From Cytophagaceae bacterium (GTDB taxonomy: Bacteria; Bacteroidota; Bacteroidia; Cytophagales; Spirosomataceae), in the NCBI GenBank assembly GCA_024642485.1, contig JAHEAY010000023.1, forward strand, positions 1-32,761: a stretch of DNA of 32,761 bases. The letters run 5' to 3'. The position numbers and the translations under genes are program-made. Position 1 is the first letter of the stretch. Every line of letters starts with the position of its first letter. This document shows positions 18,694 to 28,034 of this stretch, in pieces. A model generated the notes under the pieces. The model was not told where the DNA came from, did not search any database, and worked only from the letters and a program-made list of their open reading frames with translations.

Positions 18694-21363
18694 ATGAAAA
18701 AAGACATTTGCATGAATTTTCGTAAAGAATCAAAAGGGTATCGTTCTTGGCAGCTAGTATTGGTGGGCTTGGTTCTTTTCATCACTCAAACTGCGCAAGC
18801 GCAGGTTTTAGGCGGCCGCCGGTTCGCGCCTTCTACGGCTGCTACTTCGACTTTCTCGTGGGCAGATCCCAAAGAGTATGAAATTGCCGACATTGAAGTG
18901 ACGGGTTCACAGTTTTACGACGGTGCCTCGATGATTAACATTTCAGGCTTGCAAAAAGGTGATAAAATCAAAGTTCCGGGTGATGCGGTTGCGACGGCGA
19001 TTCGTAAAATCATGGACCAAGGAATCCTAGAAGAAGTGGAAATTTTAGCTTCTAAGGTGGAAGGGGATAAAATTTGGCTTCAAATTGCTTTGAAAGAACG
19101 TCCTCGTTTGTATGCCATCAATTATGTGGGGATTCGTAAAGGGGAGCAAGAAAGTTTAAGCGAAAAGGTGAAAACCTACAAAGGAAAAATTATTACGGAA
19201 ACCCTTAAGAAGAATTTAGAATTAGCAATCCGTAAGTATTATCAAGAAAAAGGTCGCTTGAATGTTAAGACAAAATCTACGATTCGTGTAGATACATTAC
19301 GCGGTAACAATGCGACGTTAATTGTCAATGTTGACAAGGGAGAGAAGGTAAAAGTGCATAAAATCATTTTAAACGGGATTGATGAAAAGTCGCGCGGCTT
19401 GATCCTTCGTAAAATCAAAAACACGAAGCAAGTTCGTTTTGGACGTATTTTTAAGCCATCCAAATTTGTGCCTAAAAAATGGGATGAGGATAAAACGAAG
19501 TTGCTCGAAGCCATGAATAAATTAGGTTTCCGTGACTTTCAAATCAAATCGGATTCGATTGGTAAAGTGGATAAAAAGTCGGTAGACTTATACATCAAAC
19601 TCGTTCAAGGAAAAAAATATTATTACCGCAATATCAATTTTGAAGGAAATTATATTTATCCGGATTCTGTGTTGCACATGGTATTAGGTGTCAAAAAAGG
19701 GGATGTGTACAATACGGAAGAATTGGACAAGAAAATGCAAGGAAATCCTGGTGATGACTTGAGTTCTGTGTACATGGATAACGGTTATTTGTATTACAAT
19801 GCGGAGCCTGTGGAGTCGGCGATCGAAGGTGATTCAATCGATTTAACGATTCGTATCAGTGAAGGTAAGCAAGCGACGATCAACAAGGTTATCTTGAACG
19901 GAAATACAAAGACATCTGATCACGTCGTTATGCGTGAGATTCGTACGTTACCGGGCCAGAAATTTAACAAGTCGGCGATTATCCGTACTGTGCGTGAGTT
20001 ATCTACCATCGGTTATTTTAACCCGGAAAAAATTACACCAAATCCACAGCCTCGTCCGGATGGAACGGTGGATATAGAGTACAACGTAGAAGAGAAACCA
20101 TCTGATCAAATTGAGCTTTCAGGCGGTTGGGGTGGTTACATCGGTTTTGTGGGTACCTTGGGAGTCGTGTTTAATAACTTTTCAGCGAAGAACTTGACGA
20201 ATTGGTCGGCTTGGCGTCCTTTACCTGCGGGTGATGGCCAAAAGTTATCTGTTCGTTTTCAAGCGAATGGTGCTGCTTACCAAAATTATAGCTTGACATT
20301 TACGGAGCCTTGGTTAGGAGGAAAGAAGCCGAATTCATTCTCGATTTCATTGAACCGAAGTGTCTCTTATCCATATCAATTTAGAACGACTGGTTACGGT
20401 GGAGGTTATGGTAGTGGCATGGGAGGATATGGCAGTGGCTATGGTGGATATGGCGGCGGCTACGGTGGCTATGGTGGATATGGTGGTTACGGTGGATATG
20501 GGATGAGTGCTTATTCTGTTCCCGATTCCCTATTGGATGCGCACTTTAATGTGAACTCAGTGACCTTCAGTTTAGGTAAGCGTTTGAAATGGCCAGATGA
20601 TTATTTCTCATTGAGTAATTCCTTGTCATTCTCGCAGTATGATGTAGATCGTTATTATACTTGGGCTTACCCACAAGGTAAATCAACTTCGATCACTTTG
20701 ATGACAAACCTCTCTCGGAACAGTATAGACAATCCTACATTCCCACGTATGGGATCAAGTTTCTCATTGAATGCATCGTTAACACCACCTTATTCATTAA
20801 TGGGGGGAAATAAAGAAGGTAATTTGATTGAGTACCATAAGTGGATGTTTGATGCGAGTTGGTTTACGCCTTTACTTGGTAAGTTGATTTTACATACACG
20901 AGCTCATTTAGGATTCTTAGGTTCTTATGGAGGAGCTGCAACCACACGATTCGAACGTTTTGATTTGGGGGGCTCTGGAATGGTGCAAGGTTTCTCATTC
21001 AACCGGGATATCGTGGGATTGCGTGGTTATAAAGATCGTGTGATTGGACCATCGGGATCATACGGAAATGGTGGGGTCGCCTACAATAAGTTTGTGATGG
21101 AAGCACGTTATCCTGTCTCATTAAATCCTTCTGCGACAATCTTTGTGTTGGGCTTTGCTGAAGGAGGTAATAACTTTGCTTCGATGACGGATTATAATCC
21201 GTTTAATCTGTATAAATCAGCTGGATTTGGGGCACGTATTTTTATGCCAGCATTTGGTATGATTGGTATTGATTATGGTTTTGCGTTTGATAAGCCACGT
21301 CCGGGAGATTCGGATTTTGGCCGACAAGCATTTACGTTCTCGATTGGACAGCAAATTCGCTAA
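18694..21363 (+). CDS. bamA: Outer membrane assembly factor BamA (Omp85)
   Basis: POTRA repeats plus Omp85 barrel (RGYKDR...FVMEARYPVSL); Gly/Tyr-rich insertion. Confidence 0.94.
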   Translation: MKKDICMNFRKESKGYRSWQLVLVGLVLFITQTAQAQVLGGRRFAPSTAATSTFSWADPKEYEIADIEVTGSQFYDGASMINISGLQKGDKIKVPGDAVATAIRKIMDQGILEEVEILASKVEGDKIWLQIALKERPRLYAINYVGIRKGEQESLSEKVKTYKGKIITETLKKNLELAIRKYYQEKGRLNVKTKSTIRVDTLRGNNATLIVNVDKGEKVKVHKIILNGIDEKSRGLILRKIKNTKQVRFGRIFKPSKFVPKKWDEDKTKLLEAMNKLGFRDFQIKSDSIGKVDKKSVDLYIKLVQGKKYYYRNINFEGNYIYPDSVLHMVLGVKKGDVYNTEELDKKMQGNPGDDLSSVYMDNGYLYYNAEPVESAIEGDSIDLTIRISEGKQATINKVILNGNTKTSDHVVMREIRTLPGQKFNKSAIIRTVRELSTIGYFNPEKITPNPQPRPDGTVDIEYNVEEKPSDQIELSGGWGGYIGFVGTLGVVFNNFSAKNLTNWSAWRPLPAGDGQKLSVRFQANGAAYQNYSLTFTEPWLGGKKPNSFSISLNRSVSYPYQFRTTGYGGGYGSGMGGYGSGYGGYGGGYGGYGGYGGYGGYGMSAYSVPDSLLDAHFNVNSVTFSLGKRLKWPDDYFSLSNSLSFSQYDVDRYYTWAYPQGKSTSITLMTNLSRNSIDNPTFPRMGSSFSLNASLTPPYSLMGGNKEGNLIEYHKWMFDASWFTPLLGKLILHTRAHLGFLGSYGGAATTRFERFDLGGSGMVQGFSFNRDIVGLRGYKDRVIGPSGSYGNGGVAYNKFVMEARYPVSLNPSATIFVLGFAEGGNNFASMTDYNPFNLYKSAGFGARIFMPAFGMIGIDYGFAFDKPRPGDSDFGRQAFTFSIGQQIR
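20394..20505 (+). repeat. In-frame GGY tandem repeat within bamA
   Basis: Encodes GYGGGYGSGMGGYGSGYGGYGGGYGGYGGYGGYGGYG; 9-bp GGTGGNTAY-type units. Confidence 0.9.
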
Positions 21364-21375
21364 GCGGTATTAACA

Positions 21376-21915
21376 ATGAAAAAGTCAATTTTTTTCTTAA
21401 TTTTGGGAATCTTGTGCATGGGACAACGGACCTATGCGCAGAAATTTGGCTACATTGATACGGAATTTATTACGTCCAAAATGCCTGAATTTCAAAAAGT
21501 TCAAACGGCTTTGAATGAGAAAACAAAAACCTGGTTGAAGGAAGTTGCCGACAAGCAGGAGGCTGTTGCTCAATTGGAAAAAGAGTTTCATTTGGAGGAA
21601 TTATTGTTGACAGACGAGTTACGTCAACAACGTTTGGCTACGATTAAGTTGAAAGATCAAGAGGCTAAGGCTTACCAGGAAAAAGTATTTGGAGAGGAAG
21701 GTGAGTTGTTTAAAGCCAAACAAAATGCCATGAAGCCCATATTGGATGAGATCTCGAAAGCATTGGAGCGTGTTGTGCGCCAAAAGCGTTTGGATTTTGT
21801 GTTTGATAAGGCAAACGATGGCTTAGCATTGATCTATACAAATCCGATTCATGATTATTCGGATTATGTGTTGGAGGAACTAGGTTTGGAACTAGATCCT
21901 AATTTGAAGAAATAG
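21376..21915 (+). CDS. OmpH/Skp family periplasmic chaperone (copy 1)
   Basis: Signal peptide, KFGYIDTEFITSKMPEFQKVQ, coiled coil, next to bamA. Confidence 0.9.
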   Translation: MKKSIFFLILGILCMGQRTYAQKFGYIDTEFITSKMPEFQKVQTALNEKTKTWLKEVADKQEAVAQLEKEFHLEELLLTDELRQQRLATIKLKDQEAKAYQEKVFGEEGELFKAKQNAMKPILDEISKALERVVRQKRLDFVFDKANDGLALIYTNPIHDYSDYVLEELGLELDPNLKK

Positions 21916-21961
21916 TAGAGTGATTAAGAATATAAAACAAAAACAACTAGATTAAACTTTT

Positions 21962-22540
21962 ATGAAAAACAAACTATTCTTAGCTATGAGCCTTGTGTTC
22001 GGAATGGCTATTTTACCAGCGAAAGCACAAGTGAAAATTGGATTTATTAACGCGGATTACATCTTAAGCCAAATGCCAGAAGCTAAGCAAGTGGAGGAAG
22101 ATTTGAAAAATACGCAAAAGCAATATGAGACGCTTTATCAAGGAAAAGTGAAGGATTTTCAAGATAAATTAGCGGCGTTTGAGAAATTAAATGCAGATCC
22201 TAAGACAGCTGATATCATCAAGCAAGACAAAGAAAAAGAATTGCAAAATTTACAAACTTCGATTCAAGAGTTCCAACAAAATTCACAATCTTCATTGCAA
22301 AAGAAACAAGCTCAATTGTTACAACCCTTGTTGAAGAAAGTAGAAGAAAACATGCACACAGTAGCTGCTGAAAATGCTTATACGTATGTATTCAACTACG
22401 ATGCAGGAATGGGAACAGCTCCAATCTTGTTGCACTACCCAGCAGATGCTAACATGTCTGACTTGGTATTAAAGAAAATGGGCATTACGCCTAAGCCAGC
22501 GGCTCCTGCTGCAGCACCTGCTGCTCCAGCAAAGAAATAA
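21962..22540 (+). CDS. OmpH/Skp family periplasmic chaperone (copy 2)
   Basis: KIGFINADYILSQMPEAKQVEEDL, coiled coil, Pro/Ala-rich tail. Confidence 0.92.
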   Translation: MKNKLFLAMSLVFGMAILPAKAQVKIGFINADYILSQMPEAKQVEEDLKNTQKQYETLYQGKVKDFQDKLAAFEKLNADPKTADIIKQDKEKELQNLQTSIQEFQQNSQSSLQKKQAQLLQPLLKKVEENMHTVAAENAYTYVFNYDAGMGTAPILLHYPADANMSDLVLKKMGITPKPAAPAAAPAAPAKK

Positions 22541-22561
22541 GTTAGCTGATTCTTTTGAAGA

Positions 22562-22590
22562 AAGCCTCGATGAAAATCGGGGCTTTTTTT
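22562..22590 (+). terminator. Terminator after ompH copy 2
   Basis: AAGCCTCGAT-GAAA-ATCGGGGCTT followed by T-run. Confidence 0.85.
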
Positions 22591-22602
22591 GTGGATTTTG
22601 TG

Positions 22603-22769
22603 GAGACGCGATACTTCGCGTCAATTGGACGTTAGACTTTAGACGTTGGACTTTTGAGATGAATAACTCGCGTCTATTAGACGGTGGACTTTGGACGCTG
22701 GACTTTAGAAATGAATACCGCGCGTCTATTGGATTATATCGTTGGTCTTAGACGCGATGTATCGCGTCT
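22603..22769 (+). repeat. Family 2 heptamers in two 52-bp tandem units, bracketed by GACGCGA palindromes
   Basis: Units 22624-22675 and 22676-22727; palindromes GACGCGA-TACT-TCGCGTC and AGACGCGAT-GT-ATCGCGTCT on the two sides. Confidence 0.85.
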
Positions 22770-22780
22770 CTACAAATTAG

Positions 22781-23506
22781 CTACCAAAAATATTTAATTG
22801 CCTGCAACAACGATGTCAATAGAATAACCCCCAACACAATATATTGAAATGTCTTTTCAGGAATGTATTGTAAAATTCTTTTTCCCAAATAGGAGCCTGC
22901 AATCGATATTACGATGAGGAAAGGGATCAAAACAATGTGTTCTTGATGGAAATATCCGCTGGCGATGTAAACACCTGCCCGACTCAAATCCACGCCCATA
23001 TCAATGATTGCAGAAGTAGCAATAAAAGCATCTTTTTCTAAATTAAATGCGGCCAAAGTAATTCCTCGAATTGCTCCGCCAGTTCCAATTAAACCTGCCA
23101 GAAATCCAGAAATAGTTCCGCCTAGATAGAGGTTGGTATTCGTTTCCTTCAGCCCTTTGTGATGACCCGTCATGAGGTAGAGCGCTAAAATGAAAATGAT
23201 TATATTCATCCCCATTTCAATTTCTTTCTGAGGAATGTAATTCGTAAGCCAAGCACCTAAGGTGACAAATAATACGGCTGGAATACCCAATTTTAGGGCA
23301 ATCTTTTTGTCGATTCCTGTTTGGAATAAATAAATCTTGGACAAATTACTGAATACATGAAAAACAGCTGTGATTCCAAGTACAATCTTGAAATCCAAGA
23401 CGAGCGAAGCTAGTGGAACGAACAAAATAGATGAACCGAAGCCACTGATTGTTCCGACGATTTCAGCGAGTAGGGCCAATAAGAAAAAGATGAAATATTG
23501 CCCCAT
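22781..23506 (-). CDS. TauE/SafE family (sulfite exporter-like) membrane protein
   Basis: GTISGFGSSILFVPL..., GFLAGLIGTGGAIRG. Confidence 0.85.
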   Translation of the reverse strand: MGQYFIFFLLALLAEIVGTISGFGSSILFVPLASLVLDFKIVLGITAVFHVFSNLSKIYLFQTGIDKKIALKLGIPAVLFVTLGAWLTNYIPQKEIEMGMNIIIFILALYLMTGHHKGLKETNTNLYLGGTISGFLAGLIGTGGAIRGITLAAFNLEKDAFIATSAIIDMGVDLSRAGVYIASGYFHQEHIVLIPFLIVISIAGSYLGKRILQYIPEKTFQYIVLGVILLTSLLQAIKYFW

Positions 23507-23515
23507 ATTATAGCG

Positions 23516-24100
23516 TTATTCGTTTTCTTCTTTAAACAAGTAATTCTGAAAGAACAAGATCGTCACAACGCCGCAAAAAATAGCAGCATCTGCAAAATTA
23601 AATATGGGTGTTGAATAATAACTTCCTCCCCAAACGGGTATCCAAGTGGGCAGAATTCCTTCCCAAAAATCAAAGAAAAACATGTCAATCACTTGCCCGT
23701 GAAACCATTGCATGGGTGCTCCCTGAGGCGCATTATTCAAAAATACGCCATAGAATACTGAGTCAATGAGATTTCCAATTGCTCCTCCTAAAATGAGGGA
23801 CGTACAAACCAATAATAAGGTTTTTGATTTTTTGACCGTCAAGGTATACAACAAGTATCCGATGCCGAACATTGCCAAAATGCGAAAGCTCGTTAAGATT
23901 AATTTTCCGTAATCAGAACCTAATTGAATGCCAAATGCCATCCCAGGGTTTAAGGTATAATGCAATTTGACATATGGACTAATCAGTTCGATTTGCCCAT
24001 AATATCCGGGATCCATAAAATGGTGTACAGCCATTTTGATTCCTTGATCCAAGAGGATGATCAATAAACTAAGAAGGAAATAGCGATAATTGGATTTCAT
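23516..24100 (-). CDS. lspA: Signal peptidase II
   Basis: LLDQGIKMAVH, TLNPGMAFG, GGAIGNLIDSVFYG, VIDMFFFDFW, PIFNFADAAIFCGV. Confidence 0.93.
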   Translation of the reverse strand: MKSNYRYFLLSLLIILLDQGIKMAVHHFMDPGYYGQIELISPYVKLHYTLNPGMAFGIQLGSDYGKLILTSFRILAMFGIGYLLYTLTVKKSKTLLLVCTSLILGGAIGNLIDSVFYGVFLNNAPQGAPMQWFHGQVIDMFFFDFWEGILPTWIPVWGGSYYSTPIFNFADAAIFCGVVTILFFQNYLFKEENE

Positions 24101-25296
24101 TAGGCGTTTTTTCTGCGTTTAACTTCGTTTTGCAATAACGTGTATTCACGCGAAGTTTGTCCAGCAATGGAGCTGTTTTCCTCTGCCCGACGGAATAAAT
24201 AAGGCATAACAGATTCAACAGGGCCATAAGGAACGTATTTGGCTACATTATACCCTGATGCCGCAAGATTGTAACTGATGTTGTCCGACATGCCTAACAA
24301 TTGTGCGAAGTAAATATTCGGGTGATTGTGTGGAATTTCCTTCTTCGCCATCTCCTCAGCCAGTAATTGGCAGCTAAATTCATTATGTGTTCCGATACAA
24401 AAATGTACTCGGTCGATGTTATTCAGGCAGGCCAACATCCCTAAATTGAAATCTTGGTCGGTATGTGCCTTGTCTTTGTGAAGAGGTTCTGAATATTCAT
24501 CTTCATGCGCTCGTTGACGCTCTTTTTCCAAATAGGCTCCACGTACCAACTTTACACCTAAAAAATAGTTTTTGTCTTTGGCTGCTGCGATGGCAGAAGT
24601 CAAATTCTCCAGCATATCTACCCGATACATTTGAAAAGTATTGTAAATGATGGCATGCTGTTGATTGAATCTTTCCATCATTTCATAGGTCAAGCTGTCA
24701 ATTGTACCTTGTATCCAACTCTCTTCAGCATCGATAAAAAGACGAACGCGTAAATCAAATGCCTTTTGGCAAATCTCCACCAAGATATCTTTACTATGTT
24801 GAAATGCCTCTTCGTTTTCCTCGCTTAAGCCTGTTTCGGTTTGGAATTCTTCCAAAAGATCAGCTTGGAAAATGCCCGTCATTTTAAAAACGGCAAATGG
24901 AATGGCTTGATTCTCATGTGCTTTCTGTATCGTTTTTAAGATTTCTTGCTTGGTTGTTTGAAAGGATTTTTCATTTTCTTCCCCCTCAACTGAGTAGTCA
25001 AGAATCGTTCCAATCTTTCCTAATTGTAATTGGTCAATCGTCTGTTTGCATTCTTGAATCGTTTCTCCACCACAAAATTGTTCGAAAATCGTAGATTTTA
25101 TCAGTTTTTTAATGGGAAAATGGAGGAAAAGGAACAATTTGATGAAAAAAGTCCCTAACTTTACAAGCCAATTTTGGTTCATTAAGGCAAAAATCCAATA
25201 GGCCTTTTTGAGTTTAAAGTTGGATTTAGATGCAAAGGCAATTTGTGTGTCTTCGAACGATAAGTGAGGTATGGTTGAAGCGTTGATTTTGTTCAT
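24100..25296 (-). CDS. Proline dehydrogenase
   Basis: LFIDAEESWIQ, GVKLVRGAYLEKERQRA, FCIGTHNEF, YVPYGPVESVMPYLFRRAEEN; start MNKINASTIPH at 25296. Confidence 0.9.
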   Translation of the reverse strand: MNKINASTIPHLSFEDTQIAFASKSNFKLKKAYWIFALMNQNWLVKLGTFFIKLFLFLHFPIKKLIKSTIFEQFCGGETIQECKQTIDQLQLGKIGTILDYSVEGEENEKSFQTTKQEILKTIQKAHENQAIPFAVFKMTGIFQADLLEEFQTETGLSEENEEAFQHSKDILVEICQKAFDLRVRLFIDAEESWIQGTIDSLTYEMMERFNQQHAIIYNTFQMYRVDMLENLTSAIAAAKDKNYFLGVKLVRGAYLEKERQRAHEDEYSEPLHKDKAHTDQDFNLGMLACLNNIDRVHFCIGTHNEFSCQLLAEEMAKKEIPHNHPNIYFAQLLGMSDNISYNLAASGYNVAKYVPYGPVESVMPYLFRRAEENSSIAGQTSREYTLLQNEVKRRKNA

Positions 25297-25408
25297 TGAT
25301 TTTGAAATAGCTTGCAAATATAAGAGAATTAATAATCCGTTGAATCGGTGAAGTATAAAATAAAATAAACAAAACGTTTGGGGCGTTAGCCTTGTAAATC
25401 CGAAAATT

Positions 25409-26503
25409 ATGAATGCCAATTTAGACATTGTACCTATGCAAGAGTGGATTCAGACTGGTGGAAAGCCGTTGATTATTGCGGGTCCATGTTCAGCTGAAAC
25501 TGAGGAGCAAGTATTAGAAACTGCCCGTCGTATCAAGGCGGAAGGTTATGCACACATTATGCGTGCTGGAGTTTGGAAACCTCGTACACGTCCAGGAAGC
25601 TTTGAAGGTATGGGTGAACCTGCTTTGAAGTGGTTGGTAGAGGCGAAAAAAGAAACGGGATTGCCATTGGCTATCGAAGTTGCAACGCCTGAGCACATTG
25701 AATTGGCTTTGAAATATGGTGTTGATGTATTGTGGATTGGTGCACGTACTACCGTTAATCCATTCAACGTACAAGATTTAGCTGATGCATTGAAAGGTGT
25801 TGATGTTCCTGTATTGGTTAAAAATCCGGTTAATCCTGATTTGGCTTTATGGGTAGGAGCATTTGAACGTTTACAAGGTTCAGGTATCAAGAAATTAGGT
25901 GCAATTCACCGTGGTTTCTCAAACGCACAAGAAACGAAATACCGTAACTCACCAATGTGGGCAATGGCGGTTGAGTTGAAGCGTTTATTTCCTCAAATGC
26001 CAATCATCGGTGATCCATCGCACATGGCTGGAAAGCGTGCTTTATTGATGGAATTGTCGCAACGTATTTTGGATTTGAACTACGATGGTATGATCATCGA
26101 GACTCACCGCGATCCAGATGCGGCTTGGTCTGATGCTTCTCAACAAGTTACTCCGGAGAAATTAGGTGAAATGTTGCGCGAATTAGAAGTTCGTAATGCA
26201 AATTACGGTTCAGACTTCTCTGACGAATTAGCAGGTCTTCGTGAGAAGATTGACAACATCGATCGTGAATTGATGGAAGTTTTAGCTGCTCGTATGGCAG
26301 TTGTTGAGAAATTAGGAGAGTACAAGCGTGATAACAACGTTGCAGTATTGCAATTGGATCGTTGGAAGCAATTGCACAATGATCGTGCAAACCAAGCTAA
26401 AGGCTTAGGCTTGTATCCTGAATTCGTAGAGGAAATGTTCAAATTGGTTCACTTAGAATCTATCCGTAAACAAACGGAAGTAATGAATTCTGCTACGGCA
26501 TAA
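25409..26503 (+). CDS. Bifunctional DAHP synthase (type I-beta-like) / chorismate mutase (AroQ-type)
   Basis: IIAGPCSAETEEQV, MRAGVWKPRTRPGSFEG, GDPSHMAGKR, then LREKIDNIDRELMEVLAARMAVVEKLGEYKRDNN. Confidence 0.93.
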   Translation: MNANLDIVPMQEWIQTGGKPLIIAGPCSAETEEQVLETARRIKAEGYAHIMRAGVWKPRTRPGSFEGMGEPALKWLVEAKKETGLPLAIEVATPEHIELALKYGVDVLWIGARTTVNPFNVQDLADALKGVDVPVLVKNPVNPDLALWVGAFERLQGSGIKKLGAIHRGFSNAQETKYRNSPMWAMAVELKRLFPQMPIIGDPSHMAGKRALLMELSQRILDLNYDGMIIETHRDPDAAWSDASQQVTPEKLGEMLRELEVRNANYGSDFSDELAGLREKIDNIDRELMEVLAARMAVVEKLGEYKRDNNVAVLQLDRWKQLHNDRANQAKGLGLYPEFVEEMFKLVHLESIRKQTEVMNSATA

Positions 26504-26530
26504 TTTGAACTTTGTATAATATTGATTGCT

Positions 26531-26564
26531 GAGCCCTGAGAGAAATCTTGGGGCTCGCTTTTTT
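26531..26564 (+). terminator. Terminator after the DAHP synthase gene
   Basis: GAGCCC...GGGCTC stem followed by a T-rich tract. Confidence 0.75.
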
Positions 26565-26568
26565 AAAT

Positions 26569-26603
26569 GAGTTAAGAATTAAGAGTTAAGAGTGAAGAAT
26601 TTT
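26569..26603 (+). repeat. Heptamer array, family 3 (GAGTTAA)
   Basis: GAGTTAA GAATTAA GAGTTAA GAGTGAA GAATTTT. Confidence 0.9.
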
Positions 26604-26638
26604 TGTAATTGATAGATTGAAATACTTGTGCTTTCTCC

Positions 26639-26686
26639 ACCTCTTACCTCTTAATTCTTCACTCTTAACTCTTAACTCTTCTCTCA
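26639..26686 (-). repeat. Heptamer array, family 3, inverted, abutting the EamA gene stop
   Basis: Minus strand GAGAGAA GAGTTAA GAGTTAA GAGTGAA GAATTAA GAGGTAA GAGGTGG; shares a 23-bp exact segment with 26569-26603. Confidence 0.9.
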
Positions 26687-27580
26687 CTTCTTGCTCACCC
26701 GATAACTCCCCCAAACCACCATTACCATCCCCAAGCAAATCAAGAAGGAAGGAAAGCCATGCCCCAAAGCGATTTCAATGGCAATTGAAAACACCACGGC
26801 ACTATTTCCTACAGCTCCTACAATACTGGTTTGCTCATTCAATAGAGCCTGAGTCGTAAAGTATTGAACGCCTAGGGCTAATAAGCCCATAACTAATGCT
26901 TTTACCCACTCAAAGGGGGTAGGCATTACCCAAACTCCCGTAAAAAAACTGTTCGGCATTTCTAAAAATGTACCTAAACACAAGGAGATAGTTGATGCAA
27001 TTAAGCCAGCACCCATAAAGGACACAACCACCCAACGGGAGTCATAATATTTCTGTGCCTCTTTAATCGCCAGGTAACCGAGCGCCGTCCCCATCGCATA
27101 AATGATTCCCGTTGCATGATTGAACCACTGGCCCGTGGCTTCCGGTTGGAAGATTAATAAAATTCCGAAAAAGCCGACCATCAAAAACAACACCTGTTTG
27201 CTTGTCAAACGTTCATTGGGAATCAGAAAAAAGCTAAAGATTGCGATGAATAAGGGAAACGCCTGGCCATAGGTGTTGGTTAGTGAAAGTCCCAAATGTT
27301 CCAAGGTGTAGAACAAGCAATATAAAGTAAATGCTCCCAGCAAACCCCGAAGAATAATGAAATAAAGTTTGCCACCTTTTTGAACTGCTGGCCTGCGAAT
27401 CAAGCTCGTTAATAGAAAGGGGAGGCCTACAGCACTTCGAAAAAACACCAATTCCACCGATCCGAATCGGTCGCTCATGGATTTGGCAAGTGCCGACATC
27501 AATGCAAAACACAAAGAAGAAATGAGCATGTAGCCGATTCCTTTATTCTTGTACCAAACCTTGTGTATTTTTTTGCGCAT
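26684..27580 (-). CDS. EamA/DMT-family transporter
   Basis: 10-TM pattern, GYMLISSLCFALMSALAKSM...; start MRKKIHKVWYK is preferred over the longer ORF. Confidence 0.85.
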   Translation of the reverse strand: MRKKIHKVWYKNKGIGYMLISSLCFALMSALAKSMSDRFGSVELVFFRSAVGLPFLLTSLIRRPAVQKGGKLYFIILRGLLGAFTLYCLFYTLEHLGLSLTNTYGQAFPLFIAIFSFFLIPNERLTSKQVLFLMVGFFGILLIFQPEATGQWFNHATGIIYAMGTALGYLAIKEAQKYYDSRWVVVSFMGAGLIASTISLCLGTFLEMPNSFFTGVWVMPTPFEWVKALVMGLLALGVQYFTTQALLNEQTSIVGAVGNSAVVFSIAIEIALGHGFPSFLICLGMVMVVWGSYRVSKK

Positions 27581-27657
27581 GAATAAATCGATTCCGCAGT
27601 TTCCTGATTCGAGATTCAGGCAAATTTTGGTAACTTGCATCTCTTATTTCAAAGGTA

Positions 27658-28031
27658 TGACAAAAAAAATAATTTTTTCTCCTGACGCCCCCGCTGCAAT
27701 TGGTCCTTACTCGCAAGCGGTCGAAGTGAACGGCATGGTTTTCGTTTCCGGTCAAATCGCTTTAAGCGTGTTTGAGTCTGGCGCGAGCATCGAAGAAGAA
27801 ACGGACCAAGTCATGAAAAACATGGGTCACATTCTAAAAGCGGCAGGTTGCTCGTATTCAGATGTGGTCAAATGTTCCATCTTTGTCAAAGACATGGATA
27901 ATTTTGCCAAAATTAACCAAGTATACGGGGCATATTTTCCCGAAAATCCTCCCGCACGCGAAACGGTCGAAGTGGCAAGACTCCCCAAAGATGTGCGTGT
28001 AGAAATTGCTTGTATTGCCTATAAATCATAA
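27658..28031 (+). CDS. ridA: RidA family enamine/imine deaminase
   Basis: MTKKIIFSPDAPAAIGPYSQAVEVNGMVFVSGQIAL...RETVEVARLPKDVRVEIACIA. Confidence 0.92.
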
Positions 28032-28034
28032 TAT

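Noticed and set aside
27543-27755. 70-aa minus ORF overlapping the ridA start
   Set aside because: Antisense to the RidA N-terminus and the EamA/ridA spacer, with no domain.
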